The notes under the pieces are model-generated. The model searched no databases and had not been told where the DNA came from. It saw only the letters and a list, made by a program, of their open reading frames with translations. A stretch of DNA of 64,000 nucleotides from Spirosoma pollinicola (GTDB taxonomy: Bacteria; Bacteroidota; Bacteroidia; Cytophagales; Spirosomataceae). The position numbers and the translations under genes were made by a program. Location of the stretch: NCBI RefSeq assembly GCF_002831565.1, contig NZ_CP025096.1:6439014-6503013 (forward strand). Direction: 5' to 3'. How positions within the stretch are numbered: position 1 is the first letter of the stretch; the number at the start of each line of letters is the position of its first letter. Below, piece after piece: positions 1-8,214 of this stretch.

Positions 1-24
1 GTAGCGCCGTCGGAAAACGACTAA
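1..24 (+). CDS. C-terminal tail of an upstream gene (partial)
   Basis: The first 24 bases read in frame 1 as seven codons (VAPSEND) followed by TAA, so the window may open on the last residues of a gene whose body lies to the left. The stop is 44 bases before rimK, a spacing that would fit one transcript. In many bacteria rimK sits beside a retropepsin-like RimB-type protease gene, but nothing visible here identifies the product. The call rests only on an open frame at the edge and could be chance. Confidence 0.35.
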   Translation, partial: VAPSEND

Positions 25-68
25 CACAGGTACCAACAACTCCTCACAGATAACTGAACACTGAATCG

Positions 69-977
69 ATGCGTATTGCCATTTTATCGGCCAATCCGAA
101 TTTATATTCTACCCAACGACTTCTCGAAGCCGCCAGACAGCGTGGTCACGAAGGAGTGGTTGTCAATCATCTGAATTGCCAGGTCATGATTGAGGGCGGC
201 AAGCCTTCGATCCTGTACGAAGGCCACGAATTAGAGACATTCGATGCCATTATTCCCCGCATTGGCGCTTCTGTAACGGATTATGGCTGCGCTGTTGTCC
301 GGCAGTTCGAGATGATGAACGTCTTTACAACGGGCAAATCGCAGGCCATTATGCGCTCACGCAACAAGCTTCGCAGCTTGCAGGTACTCTCAAAAGCGGG
401 TGTCGGTTTGCCCAAAACCATGTTTGCCAATCATCCAAAAAACGGCGACGTAACCCAACTCATTAAGCTTGTTGGCGGTCCACCGGTCGTTATTAAACTG
501 CTGGAAGGAACGCAGGGTATTGGTGTCGTGCTGGCCGAAACGACCAAAGCGGCCAAGTCAACCATCGAAGCATTTTATGGGCTGAAGAAGAACGTACTGG
601 TGCAGGAATTCATTGCCGAAGCCAAAGGGGCTGATATTCGGGCATTTGTCGTTGGCGGTCGTGTGGTGGGAGCCATAAAACGACAGGGACTGGAAGGCGA
701 ATTTCGCTCCAATATTCACCGGGGGGGCAACGCCGTTGCTGTACAACTCACCCCCAACGAAGAGCAAACTGCTATAGCGGCCGCCCGTGCTCTGGGTTTG
801 CGGGTAGCAGGTGTCGATATGCTCCCCTCCGACCGTGGCCCACTCGTGCTGGAAGTCAACTCATCGCCAGGGCTGGAAGGCATCGAAAACGCGACCGGCC
901 TCAACGTTGCCGCCGAAATAATCACTTACATAGAAGATAAAATCCGCACCGACGAAAGCGACACGGTGGGAGTTTAA
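69..977 (+). CDS. rimK: RimK-type ATP-grasp ligase, ribosomal protein S6--L-glutamate ligase
   Basis: 302-residue cytoplasmic ATP-grasp enzyme. RimK adds glutamate residues to the C-terminus of ribosomal protein S6 using ATP. Residues 1-95 form the pre-ATP-grasp domain and about 100-290 the ATP-grasp fold. The glycine-rich nucleotide loop (EGTQGIGV, 146-153), the GADIRAFVVG strand (187-196), the metal ligand region around D250 and the EVNSSPGLEGIE signature (262-273) are all present and intact. Length is typical of the family. The ATG at 69 directly begins the conserved MRIAILS strand. It is followed 110 bases later by a gene of unknown function on the same strand, with an inverted repeat filling the gap and containing the rimK stop codon. 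RimK relatives can act on other substrates, so the S6 target is by homology only. Confidence 0.93.
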   Translation: MRIAILSANPNLYSTQRLLEAARQRGHEGVVVNHLNCQVMIEGGKPSILYEGHELETFDAIIPRIGASVTDYGCAVVRQFEMMNVFTTGKSQAIMRSRNKLRSLQVLSKAGVGLPKTMFANHPKNGDVTQLIKLVGGPPVVIKLLEGTQGIGVVLAETTKAAKSTIEAFYGLKKNVLVQEFIAEAKGADIRAFVVGGRVVGAIKRQGLEGEFRSNIHRGGNAVAVQLTPNEEQTAIAAARALGLRVAGVDMLPSDRGPLVLEVNSSPGLEGIENATGLNVAAEIITYIEDKIRTDESDTVGV

Positions 978-1088
978 ATGAATAATGTAAAGTCTTAATG
1001 AAAAATGAAGAGTGAAGAATGAATAATAAATAATTTTACCGATCAGTATGCTTTATTCTTCATTATTCACTCTACATTATTCATTTAA
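974..1088. repeat. Imperfect inverted repeat between rimK and the next gene
   Basis: The left end TTAAATGAATAATGTA is matched by TACATTATTCATTTAA at the right end. Inside, GAGTGAAGAATGAATAAT-like and ATTATTCACTC-like segments pair imperfectly. The left arm contains the rimK stop codon and the right arm abuts the ATG at 1088. It is A+T-rich with no U-tract typical of a terminator, so it looks like a decayed palindromic element that fills a co-directional gene junction. Similar TCTTCATTCTTCATT strings occur near 22096-22115. Confidence 0.7.
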
Positions 1089-1639
1089 TGCCCCTCGATC
1101 CTGATCTCAAAAAAGCCATTGTCCGAATGCCGGGTGTGGAGAAAGATAAATTATTACTGCGTCTGATTGCAAAAGACGCCGTACTAACCGAACGACTTCA
1201 GTTCGAGCTGGTTGAAGAAGGGAGAACCATCGACGAACGGCGGGGCCTGATCCGGGACTTCATTAACCGAACGGCCAATCTCCACGCCGATACGCCCGGC
1301 TGGCTCATGATGGATATGCGTACCGTGAGCGGCTACATCAGTCGCCACCTGAAGGTCACGAAAGACAAATATGGCGAGGTGGAATTGATGTTGTACATGC
1401 TCAATACGTTCTACGACAACAACGCGCACTTGCTTCAGAAGTACAACTCCCGCACCGACAAAGCGGCCGAGTACGTTGCCAAACGCACAGAACAGGTCCT
1501 AAAAAAAGCGGTGAAACTAGACCCGGATTATTACGTCGAATTTGTCGATGACATTAACAAACTGCTCGGCTGGGTGAACCACACGGCATCGGCACACTAT
1601 GCCCGTCAGTTGAACTTGCCTAAAGAGTGGCTGGTGTGA
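1088..1639 (+). CDS. Conserved-looking helical protein of unknown function
   Basis: 183 residues, no signal peptide or membrane segment, so probably cytoplasmic. The sequence is rich in charged helices (for example 1-45 and 90-150) and is predicted by eye to be mostly alpha-helical. I do not recognise a domain or catalytic motif. It lies downstream of rimK on the same strand and its ATG directly abuts an inverted repeat, so it may be co-transcribed with rimK, but the repeat could weaken read-through. Codon usage resembles its neighbours. Function unknown. Confidence 0.75.
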   Translation: MPLDPDLKKAIVRMPGVEKDKLLLRLIAKDAVLTERLQFELVEEGRTIDERRGLIRDFINRTANLHADTPGWLMMDMRTVSGYISRHLKVTKDKYGEVELMLYMLNTFYDNNAHLLQKYNSRTDKAAEYVAKRTEQVLKKAVKLDPDYYVEFVDDINKLLGWVNHTASAHYARQLNLPKEWLV

Positions 1640-1762
1640 GGCTGCTATTTGGATAAAAGATGGTCTGGTCACTCCTCAAAAGCCTACACATAAATGCGCT
1701 CCTGAACCTGTCAGGGTCACCTCTACCAAGTGAATACAAAATGTCAAGTCGCTCTGTCAGAC

Positions 1763-2338
1763 TTATTTCAACAGATAATTAATACCAACATTAGCTTGCC
1801 AACGGTTATAATCTGGTGTTAAATAAGACGATTGTAGCCAGCTACGTTCAGCAGTTGCCTCTAAAGACCAGCGTTTCCCCAAGCGGTAATGCGCTCCTAG
1901 ACCAGCGTTGGTTTGCCAGCTATTAGTACGTATACCATTCCTGGAAGAGGCTGGATCTACTGGATCATATTTGTCATATTTACTCTGGCCATACGTGGCA
2001 CCAATTTTAGCAAAAAGCGCAAACCGACTACCGCGCAGAAAATAATATCTAGTCGACAACCCAGCACCCAGATACGTGAAGGTGTAAAACGAATTCGATT
2101 TCAGAGAACGACCTTCGAGCGCCACCGACCATCCACTGGCAAGAAAATACTGAATTTTGGGGCTATAAACAGTAGTTGTTGACTGACTCCCTTTGTACCC
2201 TTGCCCAACAGAAACACCTGCATGTACATGCCCCTTTCCAAGCAAATCCTGCTGATGCTTGCCAGGCACCTTTTGAGCGGATGCGACTAGAGGTAAGAAA
2301 ATACCTAACAGTACTACACAACGTTTCATCATGATCAT
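1763..2338 (-). CDS. Outer-membrane beta-barrel protein, small porin-like
   Basis: 191 residues with a Sec signal peptide (hydrophobic CVVLLGIFLPLVASA, then QK). The mature part alternates aromatic and polar residues in strand-sized blocks (for example SVALEGRSL, GLSTRYYFL, FALFAKIGATYG, RWSLEATAERSWL, WQANVGINYLL) and ends in a hydrophobic C-terminal strand, as in 8-stranded OmpX/OmpW-like barrels of Bacteroidota. Four in-frame ATGs crowd the 5' end (2338, 2332, 2329 and nearby), so the exact start is uncertain; 2329 gives the cleanest signal peptide. It precedes no obvious partner: the lipoprotein at 2442-2972 is on the same strand about 100 bases upstream. Specific function unknown. Confidence 0.8.
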   Translation of the reverse strand: MIMMKRCVVLLGIFLPLVASAQKVPGKHQQDLLGKGHVHAGVSVGQGYKGSQSTTTVYSPKIQYFLASGWSVALEGRSLKSNSFYTFTYLGAGLSTRYYFLRGSRFALFAKIGATYGQSKYDKYDPVDPASSRNGIRTNSWQTNAGLGAHYRLGKRWSLEATAERSWLQSSYLTPDYNRWQANVGINYLLK

Positions 2339-2441
2339 GTTCTAGTTGAGTCAATGATACTGGCATGATCAAATTGGTTGTAACGCGGTGCGGCTTTTAA
2401 GCTTTTTTAACGATCATTTTCAGGCAAGTGAACTGGTTCAG

Positions 2442-2972
2442 TTATAGGCTGACAGGAAGGCTGACCGTATCCGTTTCGACTACGTTACTTTCGTTCAAGT
2501 TCCGATCACGCACGCGTACCTGAAACTTGATGGGTAGTAGCTTATAAGTACCGGCATAAGTGAATACTTGGTTATACTTAAGTGTACCATTCTGAGGTAC
2601 GATTGTGCTGCCCCCCAGATCAACAAAAAGCCTCTTGTTAACGGATGGCGTAATCTCTTCGAACTTGTTATTTACAAATTGAAACGCACGAATTTGGTAG
2701 TTCCCCCAAGTCTGATTACCAAATACACGCTTCAAACGAGTTGAATCACCGGGATCTTCACCCAGATCACCATCCGCATCACTAAAACTGATAGCGACCA
2801 CCACAGAGTCCCGTTTTGCTTTAGTGGTATTGGCGGCAAGAGTAACTTTATTTATTGCTTTAAAGGCAATAACCGGCACAGGGTTGGCAGCCGGTTCTTT
2901 TTCAGAACAGGCTATAATCGAACTTGTTAGCCCAATCAGAATGAGTAACTTAACGAATAATAGCCGAGACAT
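2442..2972 (-). CDS. Lipoprotein of unknown function
   Basis: Starting at the ATG at 2972 gives 176 residues with a classic lipoprotein signal (hydrophobic stretch then SSIIAC, cysteine near residue 22). The upstream in-frame extension to 3053 lacks signal features, so 2972 is preferred; an AAGG-type ribosome site lies just before it. The mature protein has a PVPVIAF strand, a SFSDADGDLGEDPGDS segment that looks like a calcium-binding acidic turn, and beta-rich repeats after that; this pattern is common in small Bacteroidota surface lipoproteins with an Ig-like fold. It may be co-transcribed with the downstream barrel protein, suggesting an envelope role. Confidence 0.75.
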   Translation of the reverse strand: MSRLLFVKLLILIGLTSSIIACSEKEPAANPVPVIAFKAINKVTLAANTTKAKRDSVVVAISFSDADGDLGEDPGDSTRLKRVFGNQTWGNYQIRAFQFVNNKFEEITPSVNKRLFVDLGGSTIVPQNGTLKYNQVFTYAGTYKLLPIKFQVRVRDRNLNESNVVETDTVSLPVSL

Positions 2973-3053
2973 ACAGGAACCTTTTTGAGTTGATTTTATT
3001 AAGATGGAAGACAACTGTTTTGGTGTGGTTAACGTCACCATTAGAGCAACCAA

Positions 3054-3410
3054 ACATAAGAATTCAGAAGCGAAGACACAATCAATATGATAGGATTTTC
3101 ATTTAAAATCTGATACACTATTGTGGTTAATCTTCCTTTGCGCGCAACACTAGTGTCACCCACCCAATAAGGCAGCTGCTTGCAAAACAGCAATCGTTCG
3201 AGTAGCCTGATTGGCTAAATCGATAACTTATTACCAACCTTATACAAACACAGTAAATGCACAAGGTCAACCAAGAACAGAAAACAATGCTCCCTGCAGA
3301 TAAAACCGATATTTTATCTACGATAATTACGAATTTACTAACTTAAACGAACGAACACTAAGCTAGTTTGTGTGTTATATACTTACACCCACCAACTAAA
3401 TCACTGACGT
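3054..3410. other. Divergent intergenic region without a gene
   Basis: About 350 bases between the minus-strand lipoprotein and the plus-strand epimerase. It is A+T-rich, with stops in all frames and no convincing ORF, RNA gene or long inverted repeat. It presumably holds the two divergent promoters, but I cannot place a convincing TTTG/TAnnTTTG pair. Confidence 0.5.
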
Positions 3411-4322
3411 ATGAACGAAACAGTTTTAATTTCTGGTGGCACCGGCTCTATCGGTCGTCGACTCACCCAATTGCTTCAAGAGAAAGGGTATCAGGTTTCG
3501 CTCTTAAGCAGGTCACCCAAGTCGATCCCCAATGTGCAGGTGTATCAATGGGACATCAAAAAAGGCCATATTGACCCACAAGCCATCGCTACAGCCGATC
3601 ATATTATTCATCTGGCTGGCGAAGGCATTGCCGACGAACGCTGGACGGATGAGCGAAAAGAAGCTATCATAAGTAGCCGGACACAATCCACCGATTTACT
3701 GGCGCAGGCGCTGGCAAAGAATCCGCATCATGTTAAATCATTCATGGGGGCTTCGGCGATCGGTTTTTACGGGGGCAACACCGAAGATCGACCGCTAATT
3801 GAAACCAGTCAGGGCGGATCTGATTTTCTGGCGCAGACCGTGCGAGCCTGGGAACGGTCTGAAGAACAGGTGGCAGCCCTTGGCATTCGAACTGTCAAGT
3901 TCAGAATTGGGGTCGTATTAATGACCGAAGGCGGGGCACTACCCAAGCTCGTTCAGCCCGTCAAGTTAGGAGCGGGCGCACCCATCGGGTCGGGGCAGCA
4001 GTATATTTCGTGGATACACCTCGACGACCTTTGCCGCCTGTTTATGCAGGGTCTTTCAGATAACTCGTGGCAGGGAGTTTACAATGCCGTAGCGCCCAAC
4101 CCTGTCACGAACGAAACGCTGACACGGGCAATTGCCGGGGTATTGCACAAGCCTATATTGCTACCCAACATACCTAATTTTGTCATCAAACTCATGTATG
4201 GCGAAATGGCGATTGTCGTCACGGGCGGCAATTACGTGTTGAACAAACGCATTGCCGACGAGACGAATTTCCAGTATCAATACGCTGATTTGACAAAGGC
4301 ACTGGAGAATTTATTAATGTGA
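3411..4322 (+). CDS. TIGR01777-family NAD(P)-dependent epimerase (SDR39U1/YfcH-like)
   Basis: 303 residues, an atypical short-chain dehydrogenase/reductase. The N-terminal Rossmann motif is GGTGSIGRR (9-17), followed by the family hallmarks HLAGEGIADERWTDERK, ASAIGFYG and a C-terminal DUF1731-like segment (NAVAPNPVTNETLTRAI). The length matches the TIGR01777 family. The cofactor is expected to be NAD(P)H; the substrate of this family is not established. The ATG at 3411 starts the first beta-strand directly. The stop codon lies within the left arm of a palindromic repeat that fills the convergent junction with the dehydratase gene. Confidence 0.88.
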   Translation: MNETVLISGGTGSIGRRLTQLLQEKGYQVSLLSRSPKSIPNVQVYQWDIKKGHIDPQAIATADHIIHLAGEGIADERWTDERKEAIISSRTQSTDLLAQALAKNPHHVKSFMGASAIGFYGGNTEDRPLIETSQGGSDFLAQTVRAWERSEEQVAALGIRTVKFRIGVVLMTEGGALPKLVQPVKLGAGAPIGSGQQYISWIHLDDLCRLFMQGLSDNSWQGVYNAVAPNPVTNETLTRAIAGVLHKPILLPNIPNFVIKLMYGEMAIVVTGGNYVLNKRIADETNFQYQYADLTKALENLLM

Positions 4323-4406
4323 ACGTACCCACGGGCTTTAGCCCGTATTTTATGCTTAAATATATACCAGCATAAAACACGGGCTGAAGCCCGTGGGTAC
4401 GTTCAC
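4319..4406. repeat. Nested inverted repeat, ACGGGCTnnAGCCCGT family, copy 1
   Basis: The outer arms (GTGAACGTACCCACGGGCT and its complement AGCCCGTGGGTACGTTCAC) bracket about 50 bases. Each half also contains its own palindrome: ACGGGCTTTAGCCCGT on the left and CACGGGCTGAAGCCCGTG on the right, so the unit is a doublet of small hairpins inside a large one. The left arm overlaps the TGA of the epimerase. A second copy of the same family lies at 21981-22095. Structure resembles REP doublets (BIMEs). Confidence 0.9.
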
Positions 4407-4408
4407 TT

Positions 4409-5845
4409 CTAACTCCACTCTCGATCGGCGGAGTCTTTCGTATTCCATGTGTCGGTTGGGGCAAACCAGGTGGCTCCTTTTTTCAGGAATTTCTTGGCAG
4501 CGTCTTCGTTTAGTTCGACACCAAGACCCGGTTTGTCAGGTACCTTCACAAAGCCTTTGTCAACTATTGGCCTCATGCCTGTAACGATATCCTCCCAACC
4601 CGCCACGTCGACACCGTGGTGTTCGAGGGCGACAAAGTTCTCGGTTGCAGCGGCACAGTGAACGTTGGCCATCATCGAAATGGGCGAGCCGGCAAAGTGC
4701 ATAGCCATTGGAATACCCTTCTCCTCGGCGTAATCGCCAATCTTCTTCGTTTCGAGCAGCCCGCCCGACGTTGCCAGATCCGGGTGAATCATGTCTATGG
4801 CTTTGGCGTCGATGAGTTTAATAAAGTCCTCTTTGAGGTAAATATCTTCACCCGTCAGCGTTGGCGTGTCGATGGCATCGGTAATCTGTTTCCATTGATC
4901 GGTGTAAAACCAGGGCACAAGATCTTCGAGCCAGGCCAGCCGGAAGGGTTCCATCGCTTTGCCAATCTGAATGGCCGTGTTTACATCGAAGTGACCAAAG
5001 TGATCGGCGGCTAAAGGCGTATCGTAGCCAACAATGTCGCGCACTTTACCCACGTGTTCGACCAGTTTATCCAGTCCTTTTTTCGTGACCTGAATGCGGG
5101 TAAATGGGTGTTTTGTATTGGCGTAGTTGCCGAGTTTACCTGACTCCCGATCGTTCCATTGTTGCTTCACACTCCAGTTATTGGCATTTACGAGCATACC
5201 CGGCTGACCCGCCAGCATACCAATACCGAAGTCCATTTTCAGGAATGTATAGCCCTGATCCCGGCGTTTCTTCATGTTTTCGGCAAACCCCTCGTAGGTA
5301 TCAGCTTCGGGGGTATCGGCATATAACCGGACGAAGTCACGGTATTTACCGCCCATGAGCTGATAGGCTGGCACATTATAGGCTTTCCCGGCCAAATCCC
5401 AGAGCGCCATTTCAACACCACAAACGCCACCAGCCGCGCGGCTATGGCCACCAAACTGCTTGATCTGTTTAAAAATCTGCTCTACGTTGCAGGGGTTCTT
5501 GCCCAATAAACGACTTTTCAACATCAGCGCGTAATTAGCGCTGGCCCCATCACGCACTTCGCCCCAGCCAATAAGGCCCTGATTGGTATCGATACGAATA
5601 ATTGGACTGCTAAAAGGTACGCCATTCAGAACGGCAACCCGCATATCCGTAATTTTCAAATCGGCGGGCTTTGAGTCGCGGGGGACTTTTTGGGTAATAT
5701 ATTCCATTTCCTGCTCGGCAGCATGTGCGGTTTGCTGATCGAACATAAAACCAAGCGACAGACCGCCCAGGCCTGCATTACGTAGGAAGTCACGTCGGTC
5801 AGAAGAATTGCCGGAAGATGACAATCGGGAGAAAATGTTTTTCAT
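4409..5845 (-). CDS. Tat-exported enolase-superfamily sugar-acid dehydratase (mandelate racemase/muconate lactonizing type)
   Basis: 478 residues. The N-terminus carries a twin-arginine signal (SDRRDFLRNAGLGGLSLGF, from about residue 15), so the folded enzyme is probably exported to the periplasm. The barrel domain retains acid-sugar dehydratase features: K203 in FLKMD, metal-ligand candidates D281 (AADHFG), E307 (WLEDL) and E333 (TGEDI), and a D356/H383 pair (HPDLATSGG and AMHFAGSP) typical of the mandelate racemase subgroup. The family abstracts the alpha-proton of a carboxylate, usually leading to dehydration of a sugar acid to a 2-keto-3-deoxy acid. The substrate cannot be read from sequence. 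It diverges from two exported RraA-fold proteins, which could cleave such a keto acid. Confidence 0.85.
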   Translation of the reverse strand: MKNIFSRLSSSGNSSDRRDFLRNAGLGGLSLGFMFDQQTAHAAEQEMEYITQKVPRDSKPADLKITDMRVAVLNGVPFSSPIIRIDTNQGLIGWGEVRDGASANYALMLKSRLLGKNPCNVEQIFKQIKQFGGHSRAAGGVCGVEMALWDLAGKAYNVPAYQLMGGKYRDFVRLYADTPEADTYEGFAENMKKRRDQGYTFLKMDFGIGMLAGQPGMLVNANNWSVKQQWNDRESGKLGNYANTKHPFTRIQVTKKGLDKLVEHVGKVRDIVGYDTPLAADHFGHFDVNTAIQIGKAMEPFRLAWLEDLVPWFYTDQWKQITDAIDTPTLTGEDIYLKEDFIKLIDAKAIDMIHPDLATSGGLLETKKIGDYAEEKGIPMAMHFAGSPISMMANVHCAAATENFVALEHHGVDVAGWEDIVTGMRPIVDKGFVKVPDKPGLGVELNEDAAKKFLKKGATWFAPTDTWNTKDSADREWS

Positions 5846-5953
5846 GGTAAAAAAACGTCAGGAGTTTAAGGCTGTTCGATGCAAGAATGTAATGATAAGC
5901 AGAACCATACTTTCCGGTACAAACCGGACAATGTGCGGTCAGGATCACCACAA

Positions 5954-6001
5954 TAGTCTAGCAATCACATAAGTAGACTAATGCCAGTATTTTACTTATG
6001 T
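5954..6001. promoter_or_regulatory. Possible operator: two interleaved inverted repeats in a divergent promoter region
   Basis: Between the dehydratase and the first RraA gene, TAGTCTA at 5954-5960 is inverted as TAGACTA at 5974-5980, and ACATAAGTA at 5967-5975 is inverted as TACTTATGT at 5993-6001. Half-site centres are about 20 and 26 bases apart, which suits dimeric regulators. No regulator gene is adjacent. The call is based on symmetry and position only. Confidence 0.3.
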
Positions 6002-6142
6002 TTTGGCCTTTTTGACTGGAATTGTAACGAAACACCTCTTTTCGTCAAAGAAAACTAATCCTATTTTCAACGCCTTTTTTCGTATCAGGTCCCATCCCGA
6101 TACATCTATTAGTCTCATAAACAGTCAACTCAAGATAAAGCA

Positions 6143-7081
6143 ATGATCAAGCGAGCGCTCTTATTTATGACCGTCATTACCCTGTCTGCTGGCTACATGG
6201 CCCAGGCTCAACGGGTGGGTTCAACGCCAGAATACGTTAAAGCGTTAACGGCCGACTGGAAGGGCGAACGCTTTGCCGATGGTCGCCCGAAGATTCCTGA
6301 TATCGTGATGGAACGCCTGGCGAATTGTACGCTGGAACAAATCTGGGGGTACCTCGGCAAAAAAGGCTATCGTAATCAGGTTGAGAAAAACTGGGTCATT
6401 CTCAAGCCCGGCGAAACGATGACCGGCCGCGCTGTTACGGCTCAGTTCATGCCCATGCGACCGGACCTCGACAGTCTGGTACGCGCTCAGGGCAAAGCCG
6501 AAGGGCGTTCGCAAAAAGGCGGCATCAACATCTGGCCAATTGATATATTAACGAAAGGCGATATTTACGTAGCCGACGGATTCGGAAAGGTAAAAGACGG
6601 CACCCTGATCGGCTCAAGTTTAGGAAATGCGATCTATGGCAAAACGGGCAAGGGCGTCATCTTTTATGGTTCGGTGAGAGACATGCAGGAGTTGAAGGAT
6701 ACCAAAGGCTTCAATGCCTGGGTAAAAGGCCACGACCCCTCTTACATCAAAGACATGACACCAACTTCCATCAATGCCCCGATTCGCATCGGTGAAGTAA
6801 CGGTTATCCCCGGCGATGCGGTGTTTGCTAACGAATACGGAACGGTATTCATACCAGCACACCTTGTAGAAGGACTGGTGTCGGCGTCGGAAATGACTGC
6901 CCTGCGCGATGAGTTTGAGCGTGTACTGTTACAACAGGGCAAGTACCCATCCGGCGAAATTCACGGCGATTGGTCTGACAAAATTAAAGGTGAGTTTAGA
7001 GCCTGGGTTGGCAAGTACCCGAAGAAATTAGCCATCACCGAAAAAGATATTAATGCTTATCTGGCAAAAGAGGGCCACTGA
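6143..7081 (+). CDS. Exported RraA-fold protein, probable aldolase/decarboxylase, paralogue 1
   Basis: 312 residues with a Sec signal peptide (KRALLFMTVITLSAGYMAQA, cleavage near 22). The remainder matches the RraA / 4-hydroxy-4-methyl-2-oxoglutarate aldolase fold: IDILTKGDIYVADGFG, GSSLGNAIYGKTGKGVIF, the FYGSVRD motif with R179 and D180 (the catalytic Arg-Asp of the HMG/CHA aldolases) and GDAVFANEYGTVFIPAHLVE. Conservation of Arg-Asp argues for enzymatic activity rather than the RNase E inhibitor role of E. coli RraA, which would be impossible outside the cytoplasm. About 80 extra residues at the N-terminus and a C-terminal helical tail exceed the roughly 160-230 residue core. Divergent from the Tat dehydratase and followed by a close paralogue. 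Confidence 0.82.
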   Translation: MIKRALLFMTVITLSAGYMAQAQRVGSTPEYVKALTADWKGERFADGRPKIPDIVMERLANCTLEQIWGYLGKKGYRNQVEKNWVILKPGETMTGRAVTAQFMPMRPDLDSLVRAQGKAEGRSQKGGINIWPIDILTKGDIYVADGFGKVKDGTLIGSSLGNAIYGKTGKGVIFYGSVRDMQELKDTKGFNAWVKGHDPSYIKDMTPTSINAPIRIGEVTVIPGDAVFANEYGTVFIPAHLVEGLVSASEMTALRDEFERVLLQQGKYPSGEIHGDWSDKIKGEFRAWVGKYPKKLAITEKDINAYLAKEGH

Positions 7082-7086
7082 GTTTG

Positions 7087-7258
7087 CACACTGGCGCGGG
7101 TTTGAACCGCTCGGGCGGCCCCGCCGTGCCTTCTAATAGCACACTGGCGCGGGTATTTACCCGTGCCTATTTATTCGTCAGTATTCACTGACGCTTGTTG
7201 AATAGGGCCAGCGAATGCTGGCTAGATTAAAAGGCACGGTTGAATACCCGCGCCAGTC
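7087..7258. repeat. Nested inverted repeat, CTGGCGCGGGTA family, copy 1
   Basis: ACTGGCGCGGGTATTTACCC (from 7143, continuing GTGCCT) is matched by AGGCACGGTTGAATACCCGC (to 7257 after GCCAGT). A partial extra copy of the left arm (CACTGGCGCGGGTTTGAACC) sits at 7089-7108. Between the arms lie two short hairpins, GTCAGTATTCACTGAC and GCCAGCGAATGCTGGC. A closely related, nearly perfect copy is at 60654-60795. The repeat separates the two RraA paralogues and could affect read-through. Confidence 0.88.
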
Positions 7259-7281
7259 AGTATCCATAATTAAACAATCTG

Positions 7282-8214
7282 ATGAAATTTCGAATTACTC
7301 TTTTCCTATCCTTTCTGACTACCGTTTTTACTAACAACTCCTTACGGGCACAGACGATCCCGAAAGACGAATTGACCTTTCTAACCTCCGAATGGAAAGG
7401 CGAACGATTTCCCGATGGTCGCCCAAAAATTTCGGATTCACTGGTAGAACGGGCCAAAAACATAGGTATTGATGATGCCTGGACGGTGTTGAAAAATGAA
7501 GGCTACACCAACCAGTTTGAAGGTAACTGGAAACTGATTCATAACGATGTAGTGGTAACAGGCCGCGCCGTTACGGCCATGTATATGCCCAGCAGACCGG
7601 ATGTCGAAAAGATTATTAAAGAGCGGGGAATAACGAAGCAGGGTCGCAAAGGGAATACCAACACCTGGCCCATCGAAACCCTGACAAAAGGCGATGTGTA
7701 TGTAGCCGATGCTTTCGGTAAAATTGGCGGAGGCACACTTATGGGCGCTACGCTGGGAAATGCCATTTTCAGCAAAACGGGTAATGGCGTCGTTTTTAAC
7801 GGAGCTGCCCGCGATTTGCAGGAATTACAGAACATAAAAGGTTTCAATGCCTTCGTTCGTGATTTTCACCCGTCTTTTCTGGAAGAAATGGTGTTGATGG
7901 GCCTCAACTCTCCCATTCGAATAGGTAACGTTATGGTACTACCGGGCGATCTGGTGATTGCCCAACGGGAAGGCGTTCTTTTTGTGCCGGCTCATATGGC
8001 CGAACAGGTTGTCAGCACCGCCGAGTTTGTAACCCGCAAAGATCAGTTTGGCTTTGAAACGGTCAAATCGGGCAAATACACAACCGGGCAAATCGACAGT
8101 CAATGGACAGATGAAATCAAAACGGATTTCCTCAACTGGCTCGGTAAGCATCCCGAATTAGGGAAAATGACCCGACCTGAATTAGACAAAGTGATGAGCA
8201 AACGAACCTGGTAA
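7282..8214 (+). CDS. Exported RraA-fold protein, probable aldolase/decarboxylase, paralogue 2
   Basis: 310 residues, paralogue of the preceding gene. A Sec signal peptide (MKFRITLFLSFLTTVF, cleavage after about residue 23) precedes the same organisation: SEWKGERFPDGRPKISD, GRAVTAMYMPSRPD, ETLTKGDVYVADAFG, NGAARD with the catalytic pair R177-D178, and GDLVIAQREGVLFVPAH. The shared EWKGERF.DGRPKI block in both paralogues marks a subfamily-specific N-terminal module not found in cytosolic RraA. Separated from paralogue 1 by about 200 bases of palindromic repeat, it may have its own promoter or be a read-through product. The substrate is unknown; a 2-keto acid with a 4-hydroxyl group would suit the family. 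Confidence 0.82.
   Translation: MKFRITLFLSFLTTVFTNNSLRAQTIPKDELTFLTSEWKGERFPDGRPKISDSLVERAKNIGIDDAWTVLKNEGYTNQFEGNWKLIHNDVVVTGRAVTAMYMPSRPDVEKIIKERGITKQGRKGNTNTWPIETLTKGDVYVADAFGKIGGGTLMGATLGNAIFSKTGNGVVFNGAARDLQELQNIKGFNAFVRDFHPSFLEEMVLMGLNSPIRIGNVMVLPGDLVIAQREGVLFVPAHMAEQVVSTAEFVTRKDQFGFETVKSGKYTTGQIDSQWTDEIKTDFLNWLGKHPELGKMTRPELDKVMSKRTW

Noticed and set aside
1700..1722. Degenerate copy of a CCTGTCAGG-type palindrome
   Set aside because: The AACCTGTCAGGGTCACC string resembles the core after mscL but is too short and unpaired to support.
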